Assembly (NCBI RefSeq): GCF_036088315.1
Contig: NZ_CP107996.1
Coordinates: 6,809,001-6,873,000 of the forward strand
DNA from: Streptomyces sp. NBC_00344
GTDB lineage: Bacteria; Actinomycetota; Actinomycetes; Streptomycetales; Streptomycetaceae
Length of the DNA stretch: 64,000 nt
Direction of reading: 5' to 3'
The position numbers and the translations under genes were made by a program. Shown here piece by piece: positions 50,764-58,558 of this stretch (the stretch's first letter is position 1; each line of letters begins with the position of its first letter). The notes beneath the pieces were generated by a model. The model was not told the origin of the DNA and made no database searches. It saw only the letters and a program-made list of their open reading frames with translations.

Positions 50764-51423
50764 TTACTCGTACCGGTACTTCAGCGAGTCCGCCTCCGCC
50801 TGCTCGATGTCGGCGATCGTCAGCTCCGGCATCCGCAGCTGGGCCAGCGTCACCTCGGCCGAGGCCGGCTGGGCGTCCGCCGGCAGCCACTGCTCCGGCT
50901 TCCAGGCAGCGCTGCGCAGCAGCGACTTGGGGCAGTGCGGGTAGACCTCCTCGATCCCCAGCACCAGCGCACTGGCCGGCGGCTTACCGACGGCGGTCAG
51001 TTGCGTCAGCAGCTCCGGGCGGGTGGAGACGACAGCCCGGCCGTTCACCCGCAGGGTGGTGGTCCGCCCGGGGATGACGAACAGGAGCCCGGCCCGGCCG
51101 GTGGCGATGACGTTCTGCAGGGTGTCCAGCCGCTTGTTGCCGGTCGCGTCCGGTATTGCCACCGTCCGTGCGTCCAGGACGGCGACGAACCCGGCGGGAC
51201 CGCCGCGCGGGGAGACGTCGCAGTTGCCATCGGCGTCCGCGCTGGCGACCAGGACCAGCGATGAGCAGCCGATCAACCGCTGGGTCTGCTCGGTGAGTTC
51301 GGTCATCTGCTTGCGCACGGCCGCGTCGCTGGGTAGTTCGTAGGCCCGGCGCAGCGCCTCCCGGTCCGGCACGGCGTCGAGGCGGAGCGAGTCGAAGGCA
51401 CTGCTGGCACGGGATGTCGTCAT
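50764..51423 (-). CDS. Pyridoxamine 5'-phosphate oxidase-family (FMN-binding) protein
   Basis: This 219-residue split-barrel protein reads RLIGCSSLVLVASADADGNC, DVSPRGGPAGFVAVLDARTV, NKRLDTLQNVIATGRAGLLF and VIPGRTTTLRVNGRAVV. It fits the PPOX group exemplified by MSMEG_1061. It probably binds FMN (or F420) and reduces or oxidises a small molecule; true pyridoxamine-phosphate oxidase activity is unlikely. GGAGG lies directly before ATG 51423. It is monocistronic. Confidence 0.88.
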   Translation of the reverse strand: MTTSRASSAFDSLRLDAVPDREALRRAYELPSDAAVRKQMTELTEQTQRLIGCSSLVLVASADADGNCDVSPRGGPAGFVAVLDARTVAIPDATGNKRLDTLQNVIATGRAGLLFVIPGRTTTLRVNGRAVVSTRPELLTQLTAVGKPPASALVLGIEEVYPHCPKSLLRSAAWKPEQWLPADAQPASAEVTLAQLRMPELTIADIEQAEADSLKYRYE

Positions 51424-51708
51424 GCCTCCGACCCTAACGGGCCGACCTGTTATCGATCCTGGTCGGTGGGTGTGGGGACGTAGAGACGGCCGCGCAAGTT
51501 GAATCGAAGCCTGGGGGCGAATCTCGCGCGGTCGTGATCGATCTCAGCGACGAGAGTGTGGAGGTCTGACAGGTCGCGGGTCGGGCGGCTCTCCCTGTGG
51601 AAGTTTTCCCTGGTTGGACTCCAGCACCTCGCCGACCATGGAGGGGCCCTGCACGTACGCACTCGGTGCCGTGCAGAGGCGATCCGTCTCCCTCCTTGAG
51701 GAGTCAGC
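51424..51708. other. Intergenic region, no gene assigned
   Basis: 285 bases. A minus-strand tail reading LSDLHTLVAEIDHDRARFAP then RLRFNLRGRLYVPTP (ending 51450) looks protein-like but is not recognised and has no good start. It may be the end of an eroded gene. Confidence 0.3.
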
Positions 51709-51795
51709 ATGACCACGTGGTTCATCACGGGGCGCGTCCAGTGGATTCGGTCTGGAGATCGCCCGGCAGGCCCTGGAACGCGGGGAAGAACATCT
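51709..51795 (+). pseudogene. SDR-family oxidoreductase 5' fragment with frameshift
   Basis: ATG 51709, preceded by GAGGAG, starts MTTWFITG. If one G is removed from the GGGG run at about 51731, the reading continues ASSGFGLEIARQALERGE. Together these give the classical TGASSGFG cofactor motif of short-chain dehydrogenases. After about 30 residues the sequence no longer resembles the family. The gene has therefore lost its frame and nearly all of its body. Confidence 0.6.
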
Positions 51796-51955
51796 CCCCA
51801 GGCGGCTGGGGCGGCTACCCGGTTGGGGCAGGACGACGAGCCGTGGCGCGCGGACCGAGCGCCCGCTCGATCCGCGCGCCACTCCGGTGGAACCTGTTGA
51901 GGATCTCGGGAATCCGCGTCGTGGCGGTGGGCTTGTCGTGGACTGAGGAGGCTGG

Positions 51956-52792
51956 TCAGCCCTTTGCGAGGGCTTTCACTCGATCGAGATTCCCGTTGAA
52001 CCGGTCATGGTCACCGACCGTTGCTCCGGCGGAGGTGTACTGCCACATGGTCTGGTACGTCCAGCCCGCAGGCAAGGCTCCGACGGACGAACCGTAGTGC
52101 GGCACCCACAGCGGATTGGTCTTGCCGAACCCGGAGTTGTTCCCTGTACAGGTCTTCCACCAGTTGGTGGAGGTGTACAGGACGACATCCCGGCGGGTCT
52201 TCGCCTTGTAGGTCCTGGAGAAGTCCTTGATCCAGTTGACCATGCCCTGGTGGCTCAGCCCGTAGCAGGCGACGCCGTAAGGGTTGTACTCCATGTCCAG
52301 CGCGCCGGGCAGGGTCTTGCCGTCCTTGGACCAGCCGCCGCCATGAGCGAGGAAGTACTTGGCCTGGGTGACACCGCTGGAGGTGTTGGGGGTCGCGAAA
52401 TGGTAGGCGCCGCGGATGATGCCGGCTTTGTACGACCCGTTGTACTGCTGGGTGAAGGACGTGTTCGTATAGCTGGTGGACTCCGTCGCCTTGATGTAGG
52501 CAAGCCTCACGCCGGACTTCCGCAGTGTGGACCATGCGACGTTGCCCTGATGGCTGCTGACGTCGACGCCCTCTGTGCCCCGGGCGGCGGTGGCTGCGAC
52601 ACCACTCTTGCTTGTGCCTTCGTGCTTGAGGATCTGGGAGCCGGCGAAGTCATTCCCGGGGTGAGAGGGCTCGGGGACGCCGGTGGCGGCGCCCGCGGTA
52701 CTGGACAACACCAGAGCAAGGGCAGGAATGCCCACGGTCAGAGCGGCCAGGACAGTCGACATTTGACGAGGTGTGCAGGCGGGCACGGACAT
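51956..52792 (-). CDS. Secreted GH25 lysozyme (muramidase)
   Basis: This 278-residue protein has a Sec signal peptide (hydrophobic TVLAALTVGIPALALVLSST, cleavage after AGA-A) and a GH25 domain from about residue 70: GVDVSSHQGNVAWSTLRKSG, LAYIKATES, IIRGAYHFATPNTSSG, LDMEYNPYG with the catalytic Asp/Glu, and TMWQYTSAG. GH25 enzymes hydrolyse the N-acetylmuramic acid to GlcNAc bond in peptidoglycan and act outside the cell. ATG 52792 follows TTGGAGG. It is monocistronic and full length. It may serve in growth, autolysis or defence. Confidence 0.93.
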   Translation of the reverse strand: MSVPACTPRQMSTVLAALTVGIPALALVLSSTAGAATGVPEPSHPGNDFAGSQILKHEGTSKSGVAATAARGTEGVDVSSHQGNVAWSTLRKSGVRLAYIKATESTSYTNTSFTQQYNGSYKAGIIRGAYHFATPNTSSGVTQAKYFLAHGGGWSKDGKTLPGALDMEYNPYGVACYGLSHQGMVNWIKDFSRTYKAKTRRDVVLYTSTNWWKTCTGNNSGFGKTNPLWVPHYGSSVGALPAGWTYQTMWQYTSAGATVGDHDRFNGNLDRVKALAKG

Positions 52793-53181
52793 GAGACGCC
52801 TCCAAGGGTCCACCCCAGCCTGCGTGGAGTCCGGAGGAAACAACCGAGAGGCGCGCGGAGGGCGCGGCTCACGTCACCCGATACGTCGTACGGTTCACGG
52901 CGATCGACGGCCTTGTGCTCAAGCAGTACGCGGGTACGTACCTCGCGTGGGGTCGCCGCCACCGCCCTGGGTGCCCGCCACCGGAGCACACACCGCCGTG
53001 ACCGCCGGCCTGACCGTCCGCCTCATCCGCTGCCTGCGCGGCAACACACTGGCCACCCCGGGCCGCACACACGCCGCACTCGGCGGAGCCGTGCTCCACG
53101 CCCTCGGTACGCCCGCCTACGGCCATGGACGCGGGAGCGTGAACCGTTTGATCATGCCTACCGCCGAAGGGGTGCAGACAC
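52793..53181. other. Intergenic region, no gene assigned
   Basis: 390 bases between the lysozyme and a small secreted-protein gene. Plus-strand segments such as TRYVVRFTAIDGLVLKQYAG look vaguely protein-like but are not recognised. The lysozyme promoter should be here. Confidence 0.3.
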
Positions 53182-53364
53182 TTACAGAACGAACTCGTCG
53201 GGGGTCTCATATCCGTGAATGTCGGCGGGGAGCAACTTGTTCGTTGGCACGTTGATGCCGGTGACGGGTACGACGACGTCGGCCTGAGCAGGCAGCGCCA
53301 ACGTTCCGAGTACGGCAGCGGCAAGGACAGCGGATACGGCGATACGCCGCGCAATGATCTTCAT
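53182..53364 (-). CDS. Small secreted peptide
   Basis: This 60-residue product is mostly signal peptide: MKIIARRIAVSAVLAAAVLG, then TLALPAQA with predicted cleavage after AQA. That leaves a mature peptide of about 31 residues, DVVVPVTGINVPTNKLLPAD followed by IHGYETPDEFVL. It has no Cys and is not a chaplin or SapB precursor. ATG 53364 has a weak site. Small secreted peptides of this kind are common and uncharacterised in Streptomyces. No partner genes are adjacent. Confidence 0.6.
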   Translation of the reverse strand: MKIIARRIAVSAVLAAAVLGTLALPAQADVVVPVTGINVPTNKLLPADIHGYETPDEFVL

Positions 53365-53436
53365 GCTGATGCAACGCTCGACTTCGCCGAGGGTTGCGGG
53401 CCACAACAGAAGATCACTTGGGCAGCCTACCGAGCG

Positions 53437-53600
53437 GGCGTGGGGCGGATGTCAACGCGGTGATGAAGGGCAAGACCGCCCCCGACTGGGCGGTCGGGTT
53501 CGGACAGGTGCAGATGGTGTGCCACCTGCTCCGCCGCGGTGCCACCCCGTCGGCCGAGGCTCTGACCATCGCGCGCGAGCACGCCGAGCGCAATCCGTAG
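53437..53600 (+). pseudogene. Ankyrin-repeat protein C-terminal remnant
   Basis: The frame reads GADVNAVMKGKTAPDWAVGF, GQVQMVCHLLRRGATPSAEA and LTIAREHAERNP before its stop. The GADxNA and GxxxMVxxLLxRGA patterns are those of ankyrin repeats. Only about one and a half repeats remain and there is no start of its own, so this is the end of a lost ankyrin protein. Confidence 0.45.
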
Positions 53601-54054
53601 GGCCGGCCGGCAACCGGGCGCATCGCCGCCGCGCTGCTGAGGGTGGTCAGCGGGGACAGTCCGTTCGGCATCTACCCCAACAGGGTGGTCATGGCGCCGA
53701 CGTACGGCAGGTCGTCGACATCGGTGACAAGGACCGGGTATGCGCCCATCGAGTCGGGTGCCGACGTACCGCAGCCTGCGCGACGGCTTCCGTCAGTTAC
53801 CCGGCCCCGGGGTGGGGCGGTTCCGTGATCGCCACCGGCCGCCCCCCTTGTCGTCCGGGCCTTCCGCCGGGCCGGTGGCCACCGCCACCGCTTCACGCGC
53901 TCTCGCCGAAGGTTCCCAAGCATTCCCATTCCAATTGCCTCGATACGCAGTTCGTCACGCTGCTGCCCCAGACCCAGAGGCCAAGAAGGTGCTTTGTCAA
54001 GCTCGCTGGACAGACACCTGAGCCCAGAGCAGCCGATGGCACTAACGTCGCGGC
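53601..54054. other. Intergenic region, no gene assigned
   Basis: 454 bases. A minus-strand tail SMGAYPVLVTDVDDLPYVGA then MTTLLG (ending at 53672) looks protein-like but is not recognised. Otherwise nothing is supported. Confidence 0.3.
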
Positions 54055-54345
54055 ATGACGGAACCCATCCCGAACGCCACGCAGGTCGTCCGCTTCGCCA
54101 TCGAGTTCCTGACGCCGTATGTGGCGGGGGACACAGACGAGAAGCGCGCGCAGGCGGGCGAGTACATCGCCCAGAGACTTAGTGGCCCCGATGCACTCGA
54201 CCCCGTCCACGTGATCCGGGGCCAGCTGTACCTGAACGAGTTGCTTCTGCTGGCCTTGGCGAAGGCGCACGGTGCCCAGCCCGAGGGCTACCGGGCATGG
54301 GCCGGGGAGTGGCTGCGCAAGGGTTCCCCCCAGCTGCCCGAGTAG
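54055..54345 (+). CDS. Small conserved hypothetical protein
   Basis: This 96-residue protein is not recognised. It is predicted to be all helical and acidic: VVRFAIEFLTPYVAGDTDEK, RAQAGEYIAQRLSGPDALDP and LYLNELLLLALAKAHGAQPE. Composition and codon bias look authentic. ATG 54055 has no Shine-Dalgarno and may be leaderless. A strong hairpin lies 133 bases downstream. The function is unknown. Confidence 0.65.
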   Translation: MTEPIPNATQVVRFAIEFLTPYVAGDTDEKRAQAGEYIAQRLSGPDALDPVHVIRGQLYLNELLLLALAKAHGAQPEGYRAWAGEWLRKGSPQLPE

Positions 54346-54477
54346 GCCGAAGGGAAGGGCGCCGGGTGCATCCTGGGCCGACGAATCCCCTAGAGGACAG
54401 CCAGTCGGCGTCGGTCAGTCCGTGAGTCAGACCCACTCGGAGAAGCCACCAACATCCTCACTGTCAGTCCTCCGCAG

Positions 54478-54506
54478 CGAAGGTGGGGCGAGCCGCCCCA
54501 CCTTCG
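54478..54506. terminator. Terminator hairpin
   Basis: A perfect 12-bp stem (CGAAGGTGGGGC at 54478-54489 with 54495-54506) with a 5-base loop and a T-containing tail lies between the 54055 gene and the convergent secreted-protein gene. Confidence 0.75.
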
Positions 54507-54701
54507 TCCCCTTTGGCCGGAACGGCGACACGGCCCAGTGTTCATCGGTTGCGGCAGGCCGCGCACACGCCAGCCGCCCCCGCCCGGGCATCGCGGCCCA
54601 GGACACGGAAGCCATCGCCCGTGCTCCGCAGCAGCCCCGCGGGCTGCGCGGCCTGCGGCGATGCCACCACGGCCTGCCCGGACGAGTTCAGTGACGGCGG
54701 A

Positions 54702-55178
54702 TCAGTTGCACCGGATGTCCGGGGTGCTGAGGGTGTACGTCACCCCGCCCCGGACCAGCGAGCCGCTCAAATGGATGCACTCATTGGTCGCGTCGAACCA
54801 GGTGGAGAGCGGCCCGGCGAAATAGTGGTAGTTGGCAGGGTGTTCCTGCGGGGGATCGGCGACGTAGTCGCCGCTCTCGTCATGGAGGTACAGCGTGATG
54901 TGCGATGCCAGGCCGTCGTAGGGGCTGGACCAGAACTTCGCGCAGTTCCGTTTGGTCGCAGCGTTCCAGTAGGTGCGTGCGTAGCCGCCGCCGTTGTGCT
55001 TTGAAGGGTCCTTGGCCCAGTACGTTTTGCCGTCCCAGGTACCGCTGCATTCGACGGCCGTGGGGGTGGCGGCAGTTGCCTCGGCCGGGGCTGCCTGCGC
55101 GGTGGGGGCGGCGACCAGACCGAGCATCAGCGCCATGACTCCGAGGCCCAGCAGCTGTGTTCTCCGTAAGCGCTTCAT
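54702..55178 (-). CDS. Secreted hypothetical protein with four cysteines
   Basis: This 158-residue protein has a Sec signal peptide (MKRLRRTQLLGLGVMALMLG, then LVAAPTAQA, cleavage near AQA). The mature domain of about 125 residues contains four Cys (in VECSGTW, KRNCAKFW, TNECIHL and DIRCN at the very end) likely forming two disulfides, and it is rich in Tyr, Trp and Gly. ATG 55178 follows TAGGAG. It is probably an extracellular beta-rich protein; no inhibitor or enzyme family is recognised. Confidence 0.75.
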   Translation of the reverse strand: MKRLRRTQLLGLGVMALMLGLVAAPTAQAAPAEATAATPTAVECSGTWDGKTYWAKDPSKHNGGGYARTYWNAATKRNCAKFWSSPYDGLASHITLYLHDESGDYVADPPQEHPANYHYFAGPLSTWFDATNECIHLSGSLVRGGVTYTLSTPDIRCN

Positions 55179-55636
55179 CCGCAACTCCTATGGTGAGATG
55201 TCGCTAATCGGTACCTGACAGGTCGCACTGGGAATGCTCTGCCTGTCGCGGGGTCGGCACCCGGCTTTTCACGAAATCTCCGCCGAACTGCGTCGGCGGA
55301 CCGTCTCGACCAGAAGCACGGCCCCGGCCTGAGGAACCACCGCCACGGCAGCCACCCTCGGGGTGCGCCCTGGGCCCGGAGGGCCGGGGCGGGCACATGG
55401 CGACCGTCACCGACGAACTGGCGCCCGCGCTCACCGACACGAGAACGCCAACCGAGCTTTTGAGACTCTTCAACACCAGCTGAGGCACCGTGCGCTCGCT
55501 TGCGCTCGTCGCGGGCTCATGCCCGGTTTCGACCAGCCCAGGAGGCGCAGTCCTTGTACCAGTCTCGAGAGTTCCACGCGGCCTCTACGACGGGGATGGT
55601 GATCAAGCTGATGAGCAAGGAACTGCCCCACCCGGT

Positions 55637-55830
55637 TCGCCAGAGATGTCCGCTGCGGCTGATCGGGCCGCTTCTCCATCTGTGTAGCTGGTAGGCGACG
55701 GATCCGGCACTGAAGAGGCCTACTGCGTCGCCGATCTGACGGGTCGTGGGTCGTCCTCGGTGTTCGGCTCTCCACTCGCGGAGGACGCGCCGGATCTGGA
55801 GCTGCCGCTCGGAGCGGTGGCCGTTCTTGC
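55637..55830 (-). pseudogene. LexA-like winged-helix domain remnant
   Basis: The minus strand contains RQLQIRRVLREWRAEHRGRP then TTRQIGDAVGLFSAGSVAYQ and LHRW. This closely follows the LexA N-terminal DNA-binding signature (RxREIGxAVGLxSxxSVxxQL). No ATG or GTG precedes it in frame with a site, and no S24 peptidase domain follows; the frame continues as unrelated sequence to a stop near 55517. It is a relic of a LexA-type regulator. The surrounding stretch 55179-56010 holds no other recognisable gene. Confidence 0.55.
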
Positions 55831-56010
55831 TGGCTGCGCCGATTTCGCATGCTGGGGAGCGCGGCGCAGCTCTTCACTGGCTGCTGGGGCCCTCCGGGCA
55901 CAGCGGGCCAGAACGAATGCCACCGGAGCATGGCGGGGGAAGTCAGGAGCCGGCGTCGTAACGCGGCCCGCCCCGTTCCCGATTCCAGCCACAGCCGTCC
56001 GCCCCTCAGG

Positions 56011-56409
56011 TCACGGCTGGTCGTACCAGGCAAACGCTGCGATACGCCAGCCCTCCGGAGTGCGGACGAACTGGATGGTCTTGGTCCCGCCCCCCTCGAA
56101 CGGCTCGCCATCCAAGATCCCGGACTTGCGGTACTCGCCGAACCGCGACGCGATATCGCCTGCGATCTCTGTTTGTTCGGAAATCTCCCACTCGGAGAAC
56201 TCGACCAGCCGACCGTCGGTCAGCAGCCGCTGGCGAGGCTCGATGAACGCGTCCACGGTGTAGACCTCGAATTCCGGGCCGGTCTTGACGATCACCCCAC
56301 TCGGAAGGACCAGCCGGCGGATCCGGGCAACGTCGGCAGCCTTGCCACCCCGGTTGTCAAAGGCATCGAAGAACTCGGCGGTCGCCACGTCTATCTCGAT
56401 CTTCGACAT
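56011..56409 (-). CDS. NTF2-like / SnoaL-fold protein
   Basis: This 132-residue cone-fold protein reads ATAEFFDAFDNRGGKAADVA, RRLVLPSGVIVKTGPEFEVY, RLVEFSEWEISEQTEIAGDI and TIQFVRTPEGWRIAAFAWYD, typical of the DUF4440/NTF2-like group. Such proteins bind small molecules or act as isomerases or hydrolases; no activity can be assigned. ATG 56409 is the family-like start. It is monocistronic. Confidence 0.85.
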   Translation of the reverse strand: MSKIEIDVATAEFFDAFDNRGGKAADVARIRRLVLPSGVIVKTGPEFEVYTVDAFIEPRQRLLTDGRLVEFSEWEISEQTEIAGDIASRFGEYRKSGILDGEPFEGGGTKTIQFVRTPEGWRIAAFAWYDQP

Positions 56410-56454
56410 GGCGCGACACTAACAGCGATGGGGGACCTGACATCGTCGGTCTCG

Positions 56455-56600
56455 ACAAGCTGCGGTACGTCGTCGAGCCGAACGTCGTGCACGAGTTCAA
56501 GCGCCTCGCGGTCTGCTTGGCCCGACCTCCACAACGGCACAGTCTCCCTGGCCTGCGGACTGGTCTGCTGGAGATACTCAACGGCCCCTCACCGTGATCG
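56455..56600 (+). pseudogene. IS5-family transposase C-terminal remnant
   Basis: The plus strand reads LRYVVEPNVVHEFKRLAVCL and, after a frame change, PDLHNGTVSLACGLVCWR. Together these match the C-terminal R-x-V-V-E-x-T-x-x-x-L-H-x-F-K-R-L-A-V ... L-H-x-x-x-V-S-L-A-C-x-L-I-C-W-R signature of an IS5-group transposase. The frame is broken and only the last about 48 residues remain. Confidence 0.6.
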
Positions 56601-56619
56601 CGTTACGAAATCTCGCCGT

Positions 56620-56741
56620 GGATGACGACCTCGTCCGGGTCGCCGACCGCGTACCCGGTCCTGTTTCCAGGCCGTGATCATCGGCTCGATCAACGCCCAC
56701 CGCTCGTCGGATAGGTCGCTGGGGTACGGTTCTCTCTTCAC
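56620..56741 (-). pseudogene. IS5-family transposase N-terminal remnant
   Basis: From GTG 56741 the minus strand reads VKREPYPSDLSDERWALIEP then MITAWKQDRVRGRRPG. This is the standard N-terminus of IS5-group transposases (MKRxPYPSDLSDEQWALIEP). Homology ends after about 40 codons. It lies next to, but in opposite orientation to, the C-terminal remnant at 56455-56600, so the two are not simply parts of one uninterrupted copy. Confidence 0.65.
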
Positions 56742-56936
56742 GCCCCGCATCTCAACATGGACATGCCCAGTAGGCGGCTTGCGCGACGATCAGTACCGGG
56801 ATCGCGGTACACGAACCGAGATAGATCAGCCTTAACGCCCTCGCAAACGCGACAAGCCCCGCCGCCGTCCGTAGCGGATGTGAGGGCGCGCATGCGAAGA
56901 TCCAACGGTCGGATAAGCGCACTTCGAAGGACGGCT

Positions 56937-57488
56937 ATGTTCGCGATCTCCCTGGGGGACGGGGCCGAGCTGCGGCCACTGGAGCCGTGGCAGGCCCAGG
57001 AGTTCCTCGCGCATATGGACCGGGGCCGGGACTTCGTCGGCGTGCACATGGAGCTGCCCGACCTCGCCGCCGACCTCGACTCGGCCCGCGGCTATCTCCA
57101 GCTCTACGCCGACAAGGCGGCCTCGGACACCGGCCGACTGTATGGTATCTGGCTCGACGGCACCCTCGTGGGCGGCGTCTCCTTCCCGAAATTCGACGCC
57201 GCCGCCGGCATCTGCGAGGCAGGCTGCTGGCTGGAGCCTGCCGCCACAGGCCAGGGCCTGGTCGGACGTGCAGCACGGCTACTCATCGACTGGGCATTCA
57301 ACGAACGCGGCATCCACCGTGTGCAGTGGCTGGTGTCGCCGAAGAACATCCCCAGCATCAAGGTGGCCAAGCGACTCGGTATGACCCGTGAGGGCGTCCT
57401 GCGCGAAACCTACCTCTACCGTGGCGTCCGCCACGACGCCGAGGTCTGGTCGGTGCTGGCGCGGGAGTGGCAAGCCGTGGGCAGCTGA
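56937..57488 (+). CDS. GNAT-family N-acetyltransferase (RimJ/RimL-like)
   Basis: This 183-residue acetyltransferase has the GNAT core: GAELRPLEPWQAQEFLAHMD at the N-terminus, LYGIWLDGTLVGGVSFPKFD, the acetyl-CoA loop LEPAATGQGLVGRAARLLID and the RimL-type VSPKNIPSIKVAKRLGMTRE followed by GVLRETYLYRGV. It should acetylate an amine on a protein N-terminus or small molecule. ATG 56937 follows GAAGGA and fits the family better than the longer frame. Confidence 0.92.
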   Translation: MFAISLGDGAELRPLEPWQAQEFLAHMDRGRDFVGVHMELPDLAADLDSARGYLQLYADKAASDTGRLYGIWLDGTLVGGVSFPKFDAAAGICEAGCWLEPAATGQGLVGRAARLLIDWAFNERGIHRVQWLVSPKNIPSIKVAKRLGMTREGVLRETYLYRGVRHDAEVWSVLAREWQAVGS

Positions 57489-57748
57489 ACGGTCCTTTGA
57501 CTGCCGTTTCTCCATGTCACAGTTGTCGATCCGGCGGGGCCGCATGAAGGGCAGGCCGCCGCGTAGACTACCCGGCCCCAGGCCATGAAGCTGAGTCCAC
57601 GGTGAACGTCACCCGCTCCCGACTCGGCCGACTCGTCCGCTCCTACCCAGCCCGGGCGAAGCCTCTGCACGAAACGGACTTGACGCCCTCCAAGAACTCC
57701 CAACAGCATTGGATCTGCAGCGCGGCAGGTGCGGTTTCGGCGATCTGC
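57489..57748. other. Intergenic region, no gene assigned
   Basis: 260 bases between the GNAT gene and a PP2C relic. Frames here have no family resemblance. Confidence 0.3.
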
Positions 57749-57941
57749 GCGTCGGCCCGGGGTGGCTACGGCTGGTGCCCACCGCCAGGGATGCGATCAG
57801 GCCGGTGGAAGTGTCGTGGCCCAAAGCGTCGATGATTGCCCAGCGCACGATCGCACCGGCTGCCACCGCGCAGTCGAAGGCCATGAACTCTCCTCGCAGC
57901 CCACACAGTCCGGGACCGAGGCTGACCAGCACCGTCGCCAC
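57749..57941 (-). pseudogene. PP2C/SpoIIE phosphatase-domain fragment
   Basis: The minus strand reads GEFMAFDCAVAAGAIVRWAI then IDALGHDTSTGLIASLAV. This resembles the first half of a SpoIIE-type phosphatase domain (FDYAxxxx...xxDAMGHDTAxGLxAxLA), including the Asp of the DALGHD motif. No start, sensor part or C-terminal half is present and the following sequence is unrelated. It is a relic. Confidence 0.5.
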
Positions 57942-57946
57942 GGAGC

Positions 57947-58558
57947 CTAGAGGGGGGAGTCAAGCGGATTGGCGGCCATTCTGCCGACGAGTCCCGATCG
58001 CATCGCGCCGGCTGCGGAACTGCCGGGTTTGCGTGCGCTCTGGGCCTGGAAGCACGCCAGGAACTGCTCGGAGAAGCTCAGCCTTGGGTAGCGTTCCAGC
58101 ACCTCGGCCCGGAAGCCGGTCGGGTAGTCGTCTACGTCCTTGCCGATGACCTCCGTCGCGGTGGCGCGAGCCAGCAGGTGCCCCTCGGGGTCCGCGGACA
58201 ACTCCACAGACGGCCACATATGGCGGACGATCACGTCCGACAGTCGCTCGCGGCGCTCTGCCGGCCACCCGGCGCCAGCCGCGAAGACCTGGGCGACGTG
58301 GCCGCCTGCCTCCTCGAACGCGACCAGGTGGCTGTCGAATGCCGGCACCAACCCGATGTCGTGGAACAGCGCAGCAACGTAGAGAAGTTCCGGGTCGAAG
58401 GGAATGTTGCCTGCCGCTCCGCGGGCGGCCGCCCACACGTAGGCACGCAACGAATGGTTGAGCAGCGCGGGGGGATGGTATGCGGTCGCCACGTCCAGGG
58501 CGGCGGCCGACGTCGCACTGTCGGGCATCGGGAGAGCGTCGAGGGACATACGGTTCAC
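57947..58558 (-). CDS. HD-domain phosphohydrolase family protein (cyanamide-hydratase-like)
   Basis: This 203-residue protein has the HD metal site: His in LLNHSLRAYVWAAA, the HD pair in VAALFHDIGLVPAFD and a further His in VIVRHMWPSVELSADPEGHL. The pattern resembles stand-alone HD proteins related to cyanamide hydratase and predicted metal-dependent phosphohydrolases. The substrate is unknown. The GTG start overlaps the quinone-oxidoreductase-like gene's stop by 4 bases, so both are expressed as one unit. No signal peptide is visible. Confidence 0.88.
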   Translation of the reverse strand: MNRMSLDALPMPDSATSAAALDVATAYHPPALLNHSLRAYVWAAARGAAGNIPFDPELLYVAALFHDIGLVPAFDSHLVAFEEAGGHVAQVFAAGAGWPAERRERLSDVIVRHMWPSVELSADPEGHLLARATATEVIGKDVDDYPTGFRAEVLERYPRLSFSEQFLACFQAQSARKPGSSAAGAMRSGLVGRMAANPLDSPL

